A DNA stretch of 64,000 bases, taken from UBA1794 sp031552405 (GTDB lineage Bacteria > Bacteroidota > Bacteroidia > Bacteroidales > Bacteroidaceae). A program made the translations under genes and the position numbers. Location of the stretch: assembly GCA_031552405.1 (NCBI GenBank), contig JAVBMN010000003.1, positions 31,856-95,855 of the forward strand, read 5' to 3'. The notes under the pieces were generated by a model, which saw nothing but the letters and a program-made list of their open reading frames with translations, did no database searches and was not told where the DNA came from. Below, in pieces: positions 1-7,077 of the stretch; position 1 is the first letter of the stretch; each line of letters begins with the position of its first letter.

Positions 1-1044
1 GTTATCCGCGGTCTGCGCATAGCAAACCAGGGGGGGGATGCCCTCAGTAGGTATAGCGCCTAGGGCAAACACAAAATCACCGTGGAAGGAATCCAAGAAA
101 CGCTCGGAGTCAATGCCTGAGAAACGGGAAAGATTCTCTATCAGTGCGCCCACTCCCGGCAACTGCCCCACCTTACTATACCCGTTACCCTCCAGTTTCA
201 GGGCTATGCAGGCCATAACATCCTGGGGTATGTAGTCAAAGAAACGAGAAGAAAGGCTATGCATATCCATGGACTGACGATCCAGAAAATCAGCCAGCTC
301 TTTTTTTTCAGAATAATACTGTGCCTGGAGAGAGGCTTTCGCCTTACTGAGTGTCACAGTGCCCAGCACGCGGATATCCTCGGCCGAAAGCGAAAAAGGT
401 AAGCCCAGCATGGAAGACACCTCCGCCGCATTGGGCAGGGTGGACAGTGAGAGGTAAAAAGCCATACTTCCCTTCATCTCTTCCAGTCGCTTATAGGGTT
501 CGGTAGCCAGAAAGGATTCCTCCGGCTCTTGTTTCATCAGTTGCGAGAGGCGGTTCAGCACCGTTTCAGGCGGAGTAAGAGGGGCATACACCCACATCAC
601 TGCTTCTTTGGTGAACACGCAATATCCTTGTTCGGTGAAGAAAGTCCAGCTAAGATCTCCGCGATTTTGCAGCTTGTCACACAATCCCTTAGCCTGCATC
701 TTTTCAAGCCATATTTCCAGTAGATCGGCATCTTTAAGCTTCATCAACAAGGTTGGTTCATCGCGATTCAGCGAAGCAAAGAGGTATGCTTTGGCAGTTA
801 CATCCACTCCCGTTTCCTCCGGGGCAGAGGCAATGCTTTTCAGTAGGATATGATCGGTCTTACCGGCCAGTTCTTTAAGTGCGGCCTCGCCACCCGCCTC
901 TTCAATGAGGTGAGCCGGATCAGCCACTACTACCAGGGCTGCATCCTTGGGTATCCACTGGGTATATTCTTTTTTTTGGCAGGCGGCCATGCTAAGGAGC
1001 AGCACCAGTAAAGGCAAATAACGCATTAAACGGTTCTTCTTCAT
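1..1044 (-). CDS. DUF4836-like lipoprotein, 3' end beyond window
   Basis: Open frame running leftward off the window edge; 348 codons are visible. The start at 1044 gives MKKNRLMRYLPLLVLLL followed by a lipobox ending at Cys22 (SMAAC), so it is a predicted lipoprotein. Just after it comes YTQWIPKDAALVVVADPAHL, which resembles the start of the DUF4836 family of Bacteroidetes lipoproteins (an 'IP.DA..V' segment); that match is from memory. Function unknown. It starts 13 nt after the rsmE stop and is probably co-transcribed with it. The C-terminus is not visible. Confidence 0.75.
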   Translation of the reverse strand, partial: MKKNRLMRYLPLLVLLLSMAACQKKEYTQWIPKDAALVVVADPAHLIEEAGGEAALKELAGKTDHILLKSIASAPEETGVDVTAKAYLFASLNRDEPTLLMKLKDADLLEIWLEKMQAKGLCDKLQNRGDLSWTFFTEQGYCVFTKEAVMWVYAPLTPPETVLNRLSQLMKQEPEESFLATEPYKRLEEMKGSMAFYLSLSTLPNAAEVSSMLGLPFSLSAEDIRVLGTVTLSKAKASLQAQYYSEKKELADFLDRQSMDMHSLSSRFFDYIPQDVMACIALKLEGNGYSKVGQLPGVGALIENLSRFSGIDSERFLDSFHGDFVFALGAIPTEGIPPLVCYAQTADN

Positions 1045-1057
1045 CACTTCTGTTATG

Positions 1058-1768
1058 TTAGGATTGTGGGTTCTGATTCCAGGTATTCAGGGTCATCACT
1101 CCGCTAAGGGCCGCCGTTTCGGTACGCAGGCGGGAGGATCCAAGGCTGACAGCTTCGTAGCCGTGCTGCAAGGCAAGGGTTACTTCTCCCGGACTAAAAT
1201 CACCTTCCGGACCTATTAATAGTGTAACTTCCTCACCCGGGCGAATCAAATCACGCAGCAAAGGCTTATCTCCTTCCTGGCAATGAGCAATGAATTTACG
1301 CCCCTCGCGAGGAGCTTTGATAAATGCTTTCGCGTCGACCATCTCGTTCAGGCATGGCATCGTGCCTTTCAGGCTTTGCTTCATGGCCGAAACCACGATC
1401 TTGCGAATACGATCCAGCTTCAAGACTTTCCGCTCTGAGAAGCGACAGTTCAGGAACGAAAGCTCGTCGATACCCACCTCCGTTACCTTCTCGGCCAGCC
1501 ACTCCATACGGTCCATATTCTTGGTGGGCGCTACGGCGAGGTGGATACGTCCCTGCCAGCCTTTCTCCCAGGCTGTGCGATTCAGCAGGTTTACAGTTAC
1601 ATGATGCTTAGAAGTGGCTTGTATTTCCGCTTCGAAGAAGCTCCCCTTCCCGTCGGTCAGGGTGATGTGTGCCCCGGGAAGCAGGCGCAATACTCTGACA
1701 CAATGAGCAGCCTCTTCTTCGGGCAACTCTAAAGTAGCTTCCACCTCAGGAGTATAAAATAATTGCAT
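1058..1768 (-). CDS. rsmE: 16S rRNA (uracil1498-N3)-methyltransferase RsmE
   Basis: 236 aa, normal family length. RsmE uses SAM to methylate N3 of U1498 in 16S rRNA on the 30S subunit. It has the SPOUT knot signatures: LLIGPEGDFSPGE from residue about 183 and SLGSSRLRTETAAL from about 209, which form the SAM-binding trefoil. The N-terminal PUA-like part (MQLFYTPEV...AAHCVRVLR) is also typical. It lies 10 nt downstream of the DUF151 gene and 13 nt upstream of the lipoprotein gene, so the three probably form one leftward transcript. Confidence 0.95.
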   Translation of the reverse strand: MQLFYTPEVEATLELPEEEAAHCVRVLRLLPGAHITLTDGKGSFFEAEIQATSKHHVTVNLLNRTAWEKGWQGRIHLAVAPTKNMDRMEWLAEKVTEVGIDELSFLNCRFSERKVLKLDRIRKIVVSAMKQSLKGTMPCLNEMVDAKAFIKAPREGRKFIAHCQEGDKPLLRDLIRPGEEVTLLIGPEGDFSPGEVTLALQHGYEAVSLGSSRLRTETAALSGVMTLNTWNQNPQS

Positions 1769-1778
1769 GGAAGGCAGG

Positions 1779-2339
1779 TCAGGATTTCAACTGTTTCAGC
1801 TTATCGCGCAACTGGGCGGCCAGCTCATAATCTTCGTCCTTAATGGCTTCCGACAACTGAGTGCGGAGTGCCTCTTCATCCACTTCATCAAACCCCAGCT
1901 CATAGGTATCTGTTTCCTGGTGAAAGGGTACCGCATTGCGTTCCAGTATCTCGCGACGCACATAAATAGGCTTGCCAGTGCGCAAAGCGATGGCTACGGC
2001 ATCGGACGTACGGGCATCCAGCTGAAAGGTTTCGCCCTCATTATCATATACCAGATGCGAGGAATAGATACCATCTATCTCGCGGTAAATCTCTACATAC
2101 AGCAGGATAAAGGGGGTATGATGCACCAGTTCGATAAACAAATCATGCGTCATGGGGCGAGGCACAGACATGCCTTTTAATTCGATGGCAATGCTTTGCG
2201 CTTCGGCCGTCCCTATAATCACAGGCAGATGCCGGTGTCCTTCCGCATCGCCCAGTATCAGAGCATATGCATTGGATGCGCGGTTGCTATCGGCTATATT
2301 AAGTACTTCAAGAAGTACACTGTCTTCAGGCTTTTCCAT
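1779..2339 (-). CDS. Bifunctional nuclease family protein (DUF151) with C-terminal UVR motif
   Basis: 186 aa. Residues about 8-130 match the DUF151/BFN fold: VLNIADSNRASNAYALILG, then LPVIIGTAEAQSIAIELKG and the ARTSDAVAIALR segment. The last 35 residues (EALRTQLSEAIKDEDYELAAQLRDKLKQL) are a UvrB/UvrC-type UVR helix pair, cited in pieces here; this two-domain form is common in Bacteroidetes. Biochemical role in bacteria is poorly defined; nuclease activity is known only for some relatives. A TATCTTTG -7 box lies 24 nt upstream of the ATG. First gene of the rsmE transcript. Confidence 0.88.
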   Translation of the reverse strand: MEKPEDSVLLEVLNIADSNRASNAYALILGDAEGHRHLPVIIGTAEAQSIAIELKGMSVPRPMTHDLFIELVHHTPFILLYVEIYREIDGIYSSHLVYDNEGETFQLDARTSDAVAIALRTGKPIYVRREILERNAVPFHQETDTYELGFDEVDEEALRTQLSEAIKDEDYELAAQLRDKLKQLKS

Positions 2340-2362
2340 AAAACTCGATCTTTAATACAGTG

Positions 2363-2370
2363 CAAAGATA
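2363..2370 (-). promoter_or_regulatory. -7 box for the DUF151-rsmE transcript
   Basis: TATCTTTG on the minus strand, 24 nt before the start codon, fits the Bacteroidetes TAnnTTTG box. No clear TTTG -33 box sits at 19-21 nt, so only the -7 element is claimed. Confidence 0.55.
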
Positions 2371-2406
2371 GGAAAAACAAACGAGCAGGTATCGGCAAAG
2401 GTCTAT

Positions 2407-2475
2407 AAAAAAGAAGAGGTTGTCATCCCGACAACCCAATCTTCATTAACCTTAAAATCTAATACCATGAAAAAC
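2407..2475 (-). ncRNA. Candidate short RNA with intrinsic terminator
   Basis: On the minus strand a TATCTTTG box (2482-2489) is followed about 50 nt later by a stem GGTTGTC / GACAACC (2418-2424 with 2430-2436, 5-nt loop) and a run TCTTCTTTTTT. This is the layout of a self-contained transcript of about 70 nt. It has no useful ORF, and the DUF151 gene downstream has its own -7 box. Read on the plus strand the same DNA has a tiny ORF, MKNMMQR-stop at 2467-2490. I recall similar segments in other Bacteroides genomes but cannot name a family. No good -33 box was found. Confidence 0.45.
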
Positions 2476-2509
2476 ATGATGCAAAGATAATGGTTTTATG
2501 TTATACAGC

Positions 2510-2644
2510 ATAACTTTTAAGGCAAAAATTATGCTCTTTAACATCTTTTTCGGGGTTTCCAGTGCTTTTGAAGCTTTTCAATCGGTATTTAGAGTAAAGA
2601 TACAAGTGGGGCGGGATACGTTAAATACCCTGTTCAATCATAGC
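2510..2644. other. Intergenic stretch without a recognised gene
   Basis: Between the candidate RNA and the palindrome array I see no coding frame of note. A small inverted repeat (GTTAT...ATAAC, 2500-2514) lies at its left edge. Confidence 0.6.
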
Positions 2645-2732
2645 TTTTCACCCGGGTGAGGAACACTTTTCACCCGGGTGAGAAGATCTTCTCACGTAGG
2701 TGAAAAAGTCTTCTCACCTACGTGAAAAGCTT
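2645..2732 (+). repeat. Four palindromes at exact 22-bp spacing (possible operator array)
   Basis: Four 15-nt units start at 2645, 2667, 2689 and 2711, each 22 nt apart. Units 1 and 2 are TTTTCACCCGGGTGA, with a perfect 12-nt palindrome; unit 3 is TTCTCACGTAGGTGA; unit 4 is TTCTCACCTACGTGA. Units 3 and 4 are near-palindromes and reverse complements of each other over their 12-nt cores. The 7-nt linkers are A/G-rich. The array ends about 20 nt before the -33 region of the YkgJ-type gene. A spacing of 22 bp is about two helical turns, so bound dimers would face the same side of the DNA. Confidence 0.8.
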
Positions 2733-2752
2733 TCTTTCTCGAATAGAGGCTA

Positions 2753-2784
2753 TTTTCGCATCCACAAGAAATAGCCTATCTTTG
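2753..2784 (+). promoter_or_regulatory. Promoter of the YkgJ-type gene
   Basis: TATCTTTG at 2777-2784 with TTTT (near-match to TTTG) at 2753-2756 and a 20-nt spacer. Transcription would start near 2791, about 15 nt before the ATG at 2805. Confidence 0.6.
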
Positions 2785-2804
2785 CAGGCAAAAGTCCCAA
2801 GAGA

Positions 2805-3287
2805 ATGGATATTAAAGACCTGCCGGAATGTGCAAAGAAAGTAGAGAAGGAAAGCAAAGCCTTCTTCAAGGGTATAAAGAAGAGTCGCCTGAGGGAACTG
2901 GACGATGCCGTGCATGAGCTGCATGAGGAAGTTTCGGCCGAGGTGGACTGCCTGAATTGCGCCAACTGCTGCCGCACCCTGGGCCCGCGCATTACCGACA
3001 AAGATATAGACCGCATGGCCCGCAGCCTGCGCATGAAGCCACACGAGGTAGTGGATACATACCTGCGTATCGACGAAGATAATGATTATGTGTTTCAGTC
3101 CATGCCCTGCCCCTTCCTGGCAGGCGATAATTACTGTCTGATTTATGAAGACCGTCCTAAGGCATGCCGCGAATATCCACATACCGACCGGCGGAAGTTT
3201 CACCAAATATACAGTCTGAGCATTCGCAATGCACAAACTTGCCCGGTGGTATACCAAGTAATCGAGAGGCTGAAAAAAGAATTCTGA
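2805..3287 (+). CDS. YkgJ-type cysteine-cluster protein (putative Zn/Fe binding)
   Basis: 160 aa. Residues about 46-54 read VDCLNCANCC, the CxxCxxCC start of the YkgJ/UPF0153 family, and further cysteines follow in MPCPFLAGDNYCLIYEDRP and KACREYPH. The family is thought to bind a metal or Fe-S cluster through these cysteines; its substrate is unknown. The N-terminal 40 residues are Lys/Arg/Glu-rich. It stands alone on the plus strand, with its own promoter and the 22-bp palindrome array just upstream, so regulation through that array is plausible. It converges on the AraC gene at 3298. Confidence 0.85.
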   Translation: MDIKDLPECAKKVEKESKAFFKGIKKSRLRELDDAVHELHEEVSAEVDCLNCANCCRTLGPRITDKDIDRMARSLRMKPHEVVDTYLRIDEDNDYVFQSMPCPFLAGDNYCLIYEDRPKACREYPHTDRRKFHQIYSLSIRNAQTCPVVYQVIERLKKEF

Positions 3288-3297
3288 ATACCGCCGG

Positions 3298-4164
3298 TCA
3301 GGTGTTGCGATACTGCAAAGGGGTCATCCCCGTATGCTGTTTGAAATATTTCCCGAAGAAAGACTGGTTGGGAAAGTTCAGTTTCATACTGATTTCATCC
3401 ACTGTAAGTCGGGACGTTTTAAGCAGCGTTTTCGCTTCCATCACCACATATGCATCAATCCAATCGCCCGCGGAATGCCCGCTCACCTCTCGTATCACCC
3501 TTGACAGATGCTTGGGCGAAAGGCACATGAGGTCGGCATAAAACATAACACTGCGGTTCTCGCGGGAATGTTTTGCAATGTTTTGCATGAAGGTCTCGAA
3601 CTGTATTTCCTTCCGGCTCTTCGTCTTATTATGGATTACTGCACGGACATGAAGAATGTGGTTCATCTCAAACAGAAAGGCACGCACCAGGTGATACACG
3701 ATGTTCCGGCGGTAAGGCCCCGGTGGGATGAGCATCTTCCGCTGCAACAGACCCAAGTATTCCTCCATGATCCGGCGTTCGGAATTGCTGATATGGGTTA
3801 CCGGATGCTCCTTCAGATAGAAGAATAGAGGCAGGAGGTCTTCCATGTCCATCCGGTTCTCGATGGTAAACTCTCTGTCGGCTGCGAAGCAAAAGCCTTG
3901 AAAGTCGGCAGAACTGTCATAAGCCTGCACCAATTGTCCCGGAGCTGCCAACATAAAATCATTGGCCTGAATGGTATATTCCTTCAAATCCACCTGCACA
4001 CGCATCTCTCCCTGCACACACAAAGCAAAAACAGCGCGCTCCAAACGGTGCGGAAACAGAAAGATGGGAAGTTGGGACACATGGGTGTAGATGGTCAGGA
4101 AATCGTCTGAACCTGTCAGCGATTTCGTCATATTTCCCGGATTATGAGGCTGTTCCTTTTGCAT
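3298..4164 (-). CDS. AraC-family transcriptional regulator (1)
   Basis: 288 aa. An N-terminal cupin-like sensor part (about 1-180) precedes an AraC double helix-turn-helix at about 190-288; the second helix region reads ISMKLNFPNQSFFGKYFKQH, followed by TGMTPLQYR, the usual AraC ending. It is paralogous to the next gene upstream (4179-5039): both share the pattern 'FYADxxCxxPKHLSxVxxxxxG' and 'DWIDxYVxxEAK'. The 14-nt gap between them suggests one transcript. The pair lies just outside the end of the large polyene operon, but a regulatory link is inference only. Confidence 0.9.
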   Translation of the reverse strand: MQKEQPHNPGNMTKSLTGSDDFLTIYTHVSQLPIFLFPHRLERAVFALCVQGEMRVQVDLKEYTIQANDFMLAAPGQLVQAYDSSADFQGFCFAADREFTIENRMDMEDLLPLFFYLKEHPVTHISNSERRIMEEYLGLLQRKMLIPPGPYRRNIVYHLVRAFLFEMNHILHVRAVIHNKTKSRKEIQFETFMQNIAKHSRENRSVMFYADLMCLSPKHLSRVIREVSGHSAGDWIDAYVVMEAKTLLKTSRLTVDEISMKLNFPNQSFFGKYFKQHTGMTPLQYRNT

Positions 4165-4178
4165 ACAGATAGTTATTT

Positions 4179-5039
4179 TTAACCTGAAACACGATATTCC
4201 GTAGGTGAAACACCGGTGTGTTTTTTAAAGAATTTGGCAAAAAATGACTGGTCTGAGAAATGCAAATCAATCGCAATCTGTTGCACAGATTGCGAAGAAT
4301 TCTTCAATGAAGCCTTGGCTTCCAGTATCACATAATCATCAATCCAGTCGCTCGTAGTACGACCAGTAACCAGCTTTACCACCGTCGACAGGTGCTTCGG
4401 AGTCACGCACAGGGCATCCGCATAGAAATTCACACTACGTTCTTCCTTATAAGTTTGTTGCAACTTCTGAAAAAACTGCTCTGTAAGCTCGTGTTTACGA
4501 TCCTTCCGGTCATCCGACTGCAACGAAAAATGAATAGAAAGGATGCTCCAAAGCTGTATTACCAAGGCCCGCATCAGACAGCGCACTGTCTCCTTTCTCA
4601 GCTGATTACTCTCATTCTTCACCTGACGCCAGATGAACTCATAGTAATCCAGCAGGCAGGCCATCTCTTCATCTGCCACCTTAATCATCGGATATTCCTT
4701 TAGATGAAGCATCAAAGGCATCTGAATAGGAAGAGGACTTGTAACTCCCTGCAGGTACATGAAGGAGACACCTATAAAAAGGGCAGAGAAGGATTCATCA
4801 GCCTCTCTGCCATACACGATATCACCCGGGCGCATAAAAATAATACAATTCTTCTCCAGGGTGTAGGATTTCAGGTTGATCTCCAATAGTGCCTTTCCGT
4901 CCAGACAGATACCTATAACGCCCACATCCAATCGCGTAGGGAAAGCTTTTATAGGTGCTTGACTCGGACTTTTAAAGATCACAAACTCATCATCAATGTA
5001 ATCATAGTCCAATATTAAGTTGGCTTCCATCTCTTCCAT
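4179..5039 (-). CDS. AraC-family transcriptional regulator (2)
   Basis: 286 aa, first gene of the tandem AraC pair. The N-terminal ligand-binding part has a cupin-like segment (NCIIFMRPGDIVYG near residue 65), and the C-terminal HTH includes SVNFYADALCVTPKHLSTVV and IDLHFSDQSFFAKFFKKH, then TGVSPTEYR. It reads away from the outer-membrane protein gene at 5259. A TATCTTTG box lies 38 nt upstream. Ligand and targets unknown. Confidence 0.9.
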   Translation of the reverse strand: MEEMEANLILDYDYIDDEFVIFKSPSQAPIKAFPTRLDVGVIGICLDGKALLEINLKSYTLEKNCIIFMRPGDIVYGREADESFSALFIGVSFMYLQGVTSPLPIQMPLMLHLKEYPMIKVADEEMACLLDYYEFIWRQVKNESNQLRKETVRCLMRALVIQLWSILSIHFSLQSDDRKDRKHELTEQFFQKLQQTYKEERSVNFYADALCVTPKHLSTVVKLVTGRTTSDWIDDYVILEAKASLKNSSQSVQQIAIDLHFSDQSFFAKFFKKHTGVSPTEYRVSG

Positions 5040-5076
5040 ATTTCCAACAGTTGTATAAAATTCGCATTTAGAACTG

Positions 5077-5084
5077 CAAAGATA
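5077..5084 (-). promoter_or_regulatory. -7 box for the AraC pair
   Basis: TATCTTTG on the minus strand, 38 nt before the AraC(2) start. No matching -33 TTTG at normal spacing. Confidence 0.5.
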
Positions 5085-5180
5085 TACATTTCATATCAAA
5101 AAAGCGTATTTACTAGTGATATATACCAAGAATTAGGTATGCAACCTATATAAATCATATACATATTATTCATTCAGTTC

Positions 5181-5211
5181 TTGCATAATGTATAAGAAAA
5201 GCCTACTTTTA
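5181..5211 (+). promoter_or_regulatory. Possible promoter of the OMP gene
   Basis: TTG (5181-5183) and TACTTTTA (5204-5211) are 20 nt apart, close to the Bacteroidetes pattern with one mismatch in the -7 box. It lies 48 nt upstream of the ATG at 5259. Confidence 0.4.
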
Positions 5212-5258
5212 CAGAGTTAATTAATGAACTTAGTTTTTTCATCTAATACCTAAATATA

Positions 5259-5927
5259 ATGACTTTCTGCCATACTATAGCCTCTACCGTACTCACCAAC
5301 CAAGCCATAGCCCACACTGGGCGGACACGCAGGTCTGCCTCTACCACATATTCCTACCTTGGTCGGCACATATACATACTGCTTTTCTTTATGGCATTGC
5401 TGCTGGTTTCATCTGCCTCACGGGCACAGGCCGGATGGGGTACTACCCTTCAATTTTATGGTGACCTCGGCGTGGACAACTATAATAGCGGGGGCGCAGG
5501 AATCGATTTTGTGGCACATTACTATCCCGGCAGTATGCTCAAGGTTGGGGCTGGAAGCGGCTTCTTTCTGGCCAATACCCCCGTAATGCATATGGATGGC
5601 CGTAAAAAAACTTTTGATTCGTTCGAGAAATGGGGGCTTCCCCTGTTCCTTGAAGGCAAATTTGCGATGAAAACCGGCGAGGTAGCACCCTTCTTTGGCT
5701 TAACTATCGGTTACTCACAGAGCCTCTCCTCCGATGTCAGTTTCGGATGGATGGGCAAGTTTTCTTTGGGTATAGACATGCCATACAGAATGTTCCTGCA
5801 ATTATCTTACAAATTGCAGGAAATGGAATACAATGTATTTGACTCTCCTTACGGCAAGGCCCGACTAATAGGGACAAACAACGATTACATGCAAAAAATA
5901 GAATTCGCCACCGGGCTCTATTTTTGA
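5259..5927 (+). CDS. Small outer-membrane beta-barrel protein, unknown function
   Basis: 222 aa from the first ATG. A long basic N-region is followed by a hydrophobic stretch (ILLFFMALLLVSSASRAQA, about residues 39-57) with an AQA-type signal peptidase site, then alternating beta strands rich in Gly and aromatics and a C-terminal FATGLYF, the usual barrel ending in Phe. A later ATG at residue 44 (5388) would shorten the signal peptide. It is divergent from the AraC pair and convergent with the polyene operon (6 nt between stops). Product role unknown. Confidence 0.7.
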   Translation: MTFCHTIASTVLTNQAIAHTGRTRRSASTTYSYLGRHIYILLFFMALLLVSSASRAQAGWGTTLQFYGDLGVDNYNSGGAGIDFVAHYYPGSMLKVGAGSGFFLANTPVMHMDGRKKTFDSFEKWGLPLFLEGKFAMKTGEVAPFFGLTIGYSQSLSSDVSFGWMGKFSLGIDMPYRMFLQLSYKLQEMEYNVFDSPYGKARLIGTNNDYMQKIEFATGLYF

Positions 5928-5933
5928 ACAACC

Positions 5934-7070
5934 TTAATGGTTGAAATACTGGGCGTAATTTTTGATGGGATAGGCATACATTTCCAAAAATATCGTCATC
6001 AGTTCGCCCTCATTGCCCTCAAAGAATTGCAAGCGCTCATGCATACGCTCTGCGAATGCATGGTACTCTTCCATGGTATAATGGTCGGTATAATCAAACG
6101 TTTGGTACAGCATATCATGAGCTATATAATTGGTATCCCAAAGCTTATAGCCCAAATGAATACGCTCGTCAATCGTTTTTGCTACAGCGTTTATAAAGCC
6201 ATTTTTCTCCAGATGTTTCAAATCCGATAAGGTTTCGCGATCAAGAGGGGGACAGAACTCAATGTGCACATTTCCTTTAAACTCCATTACTCCGGAAAGA
6301 ATGCTATCAAAATCCTCGGTAGGCGTTTTTATATACCGCCTGTCGCGGGAGAGGTAGAGCTCACGAGTCTTCAAACGGTCGCAAGTCTCGTATTGATAGG
6401 ATATCGCCATTGGTACTATGTGCAACTCCGCAAGGTTTTCAACCATGTCTTTTCCACCGCTCATGGAAAACATCTTGATCAAGCCCTGGTCAGTAGAATC
6501 ATTGCCGTCTTTCGTGCGCCCATTGCGCTGGGCTATCCAGATAGACTCCCTTTTCTCACACAAGGTATTTCGAATGTAGCGGGACAAATGCACCGAATTG
6601 CGGTAAAACTCATACGGATTGCCACCACGGATCACCTTGAACATCTTATTAGACTTACCGATATCCACCACAAAGTCGTTTTGCATCAGATTACTTCCAA
6701 ATGTAATCTCCGACGTACGAAACCCGTTCGTAGCCAGTACCACCTGAAGCAGCGCTGAATCCAGAAGAATATCCCGATGATTGGAAACGAACAAATAGCG
6801 CATTGAAGGATCCAGATTCTCCAAACCGTGATAGGTAAGTTTGGTTATCGTCTTTTCGATGATCGAATTTATGGCACTGTGCATAACCTGCATCTGGAAG
6901 TCGTGCACCGTTTCTATCGTCCGGAGTGCCGCAATCTTCTCTTGACACAAGGCTGGAGAGTACAGATATGACATCAAAGGGAGAATATACGGATGATCTG
7001 CAACCCGGTTCATAGCCTGATTAATTTCGGGATCTGTATACGGACGTAAATCGTCAAATAGTTCATTCAT
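5934..7070 (-). CDS. Glycerol-phosphate acyltransferase-like protein (LPLAT superfamily)
   Basis: 378 aa from the ATG at 7070 (MNELFDDLRPYTD). The frame stays open 50 codons further upstream, but that part overlaps the PaaK-like gene and is not expected to be coding. Motif I reads SNHRDILLD (His98, Asp104); the spacing is HX5D rather than the usual HX4D. ARNGRTKDG near residue 186 and VPMAISYQYE are further GPAT-like motifs. No signal peptide. It probably esterifies an acyl group to a glycerol-phosphate or similar acceptor; in this operon that could be the polyene or its lipid anchor (inference). Last gene of the operon. Confidence 0.75.
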   Translation of the reverse strand: MNELFDDLRPYTDPEINQAMNRVADHPYILPLMSYLYSPALCQEKIAALRTIETVHDFQMQVMHSAINSIIEKTITKLTYHGLENLDPSMRYLFVSNHRDILLDSALLQVVLATNGFRTSEITFGSNLMQNDFVVDIGKSNKMFKVIRGGNPYEFYRNSVHLSRYIRNTLCEKRESIWIAQRNGRTKDGNDSTDQGLIKMFSMSGGKDMVENLAELHIVPMAISYQYETCDRLKTRELYLSRDRRYIKTPTEDFDSILSGVMEFKGNVHIEFCPPLDRETLSDLKHLEKNGFINAVAKTIDERIHLGYKLWDTNYIAHDMLYQTFDYTDHYTMEEYHAFAERMHERLQFFEGNEGELMTIFLEMYAYPIKNYAQYFNH

Positions 7071-7077
7071 GGTCTTA

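Noticed and set aside
2645..2732. Array read as a CRISPR
   Set aside because: Units of 15 nt with fixed 7-nt linkers, no spacers of normal length and no cas genes nearby.
2718..3257. Minus-strand frame opposite the YkgJ-type gene
   Set aside because: The plus-strand gene has the Cys-cluster motif and a promoter; the minus frame has neither.
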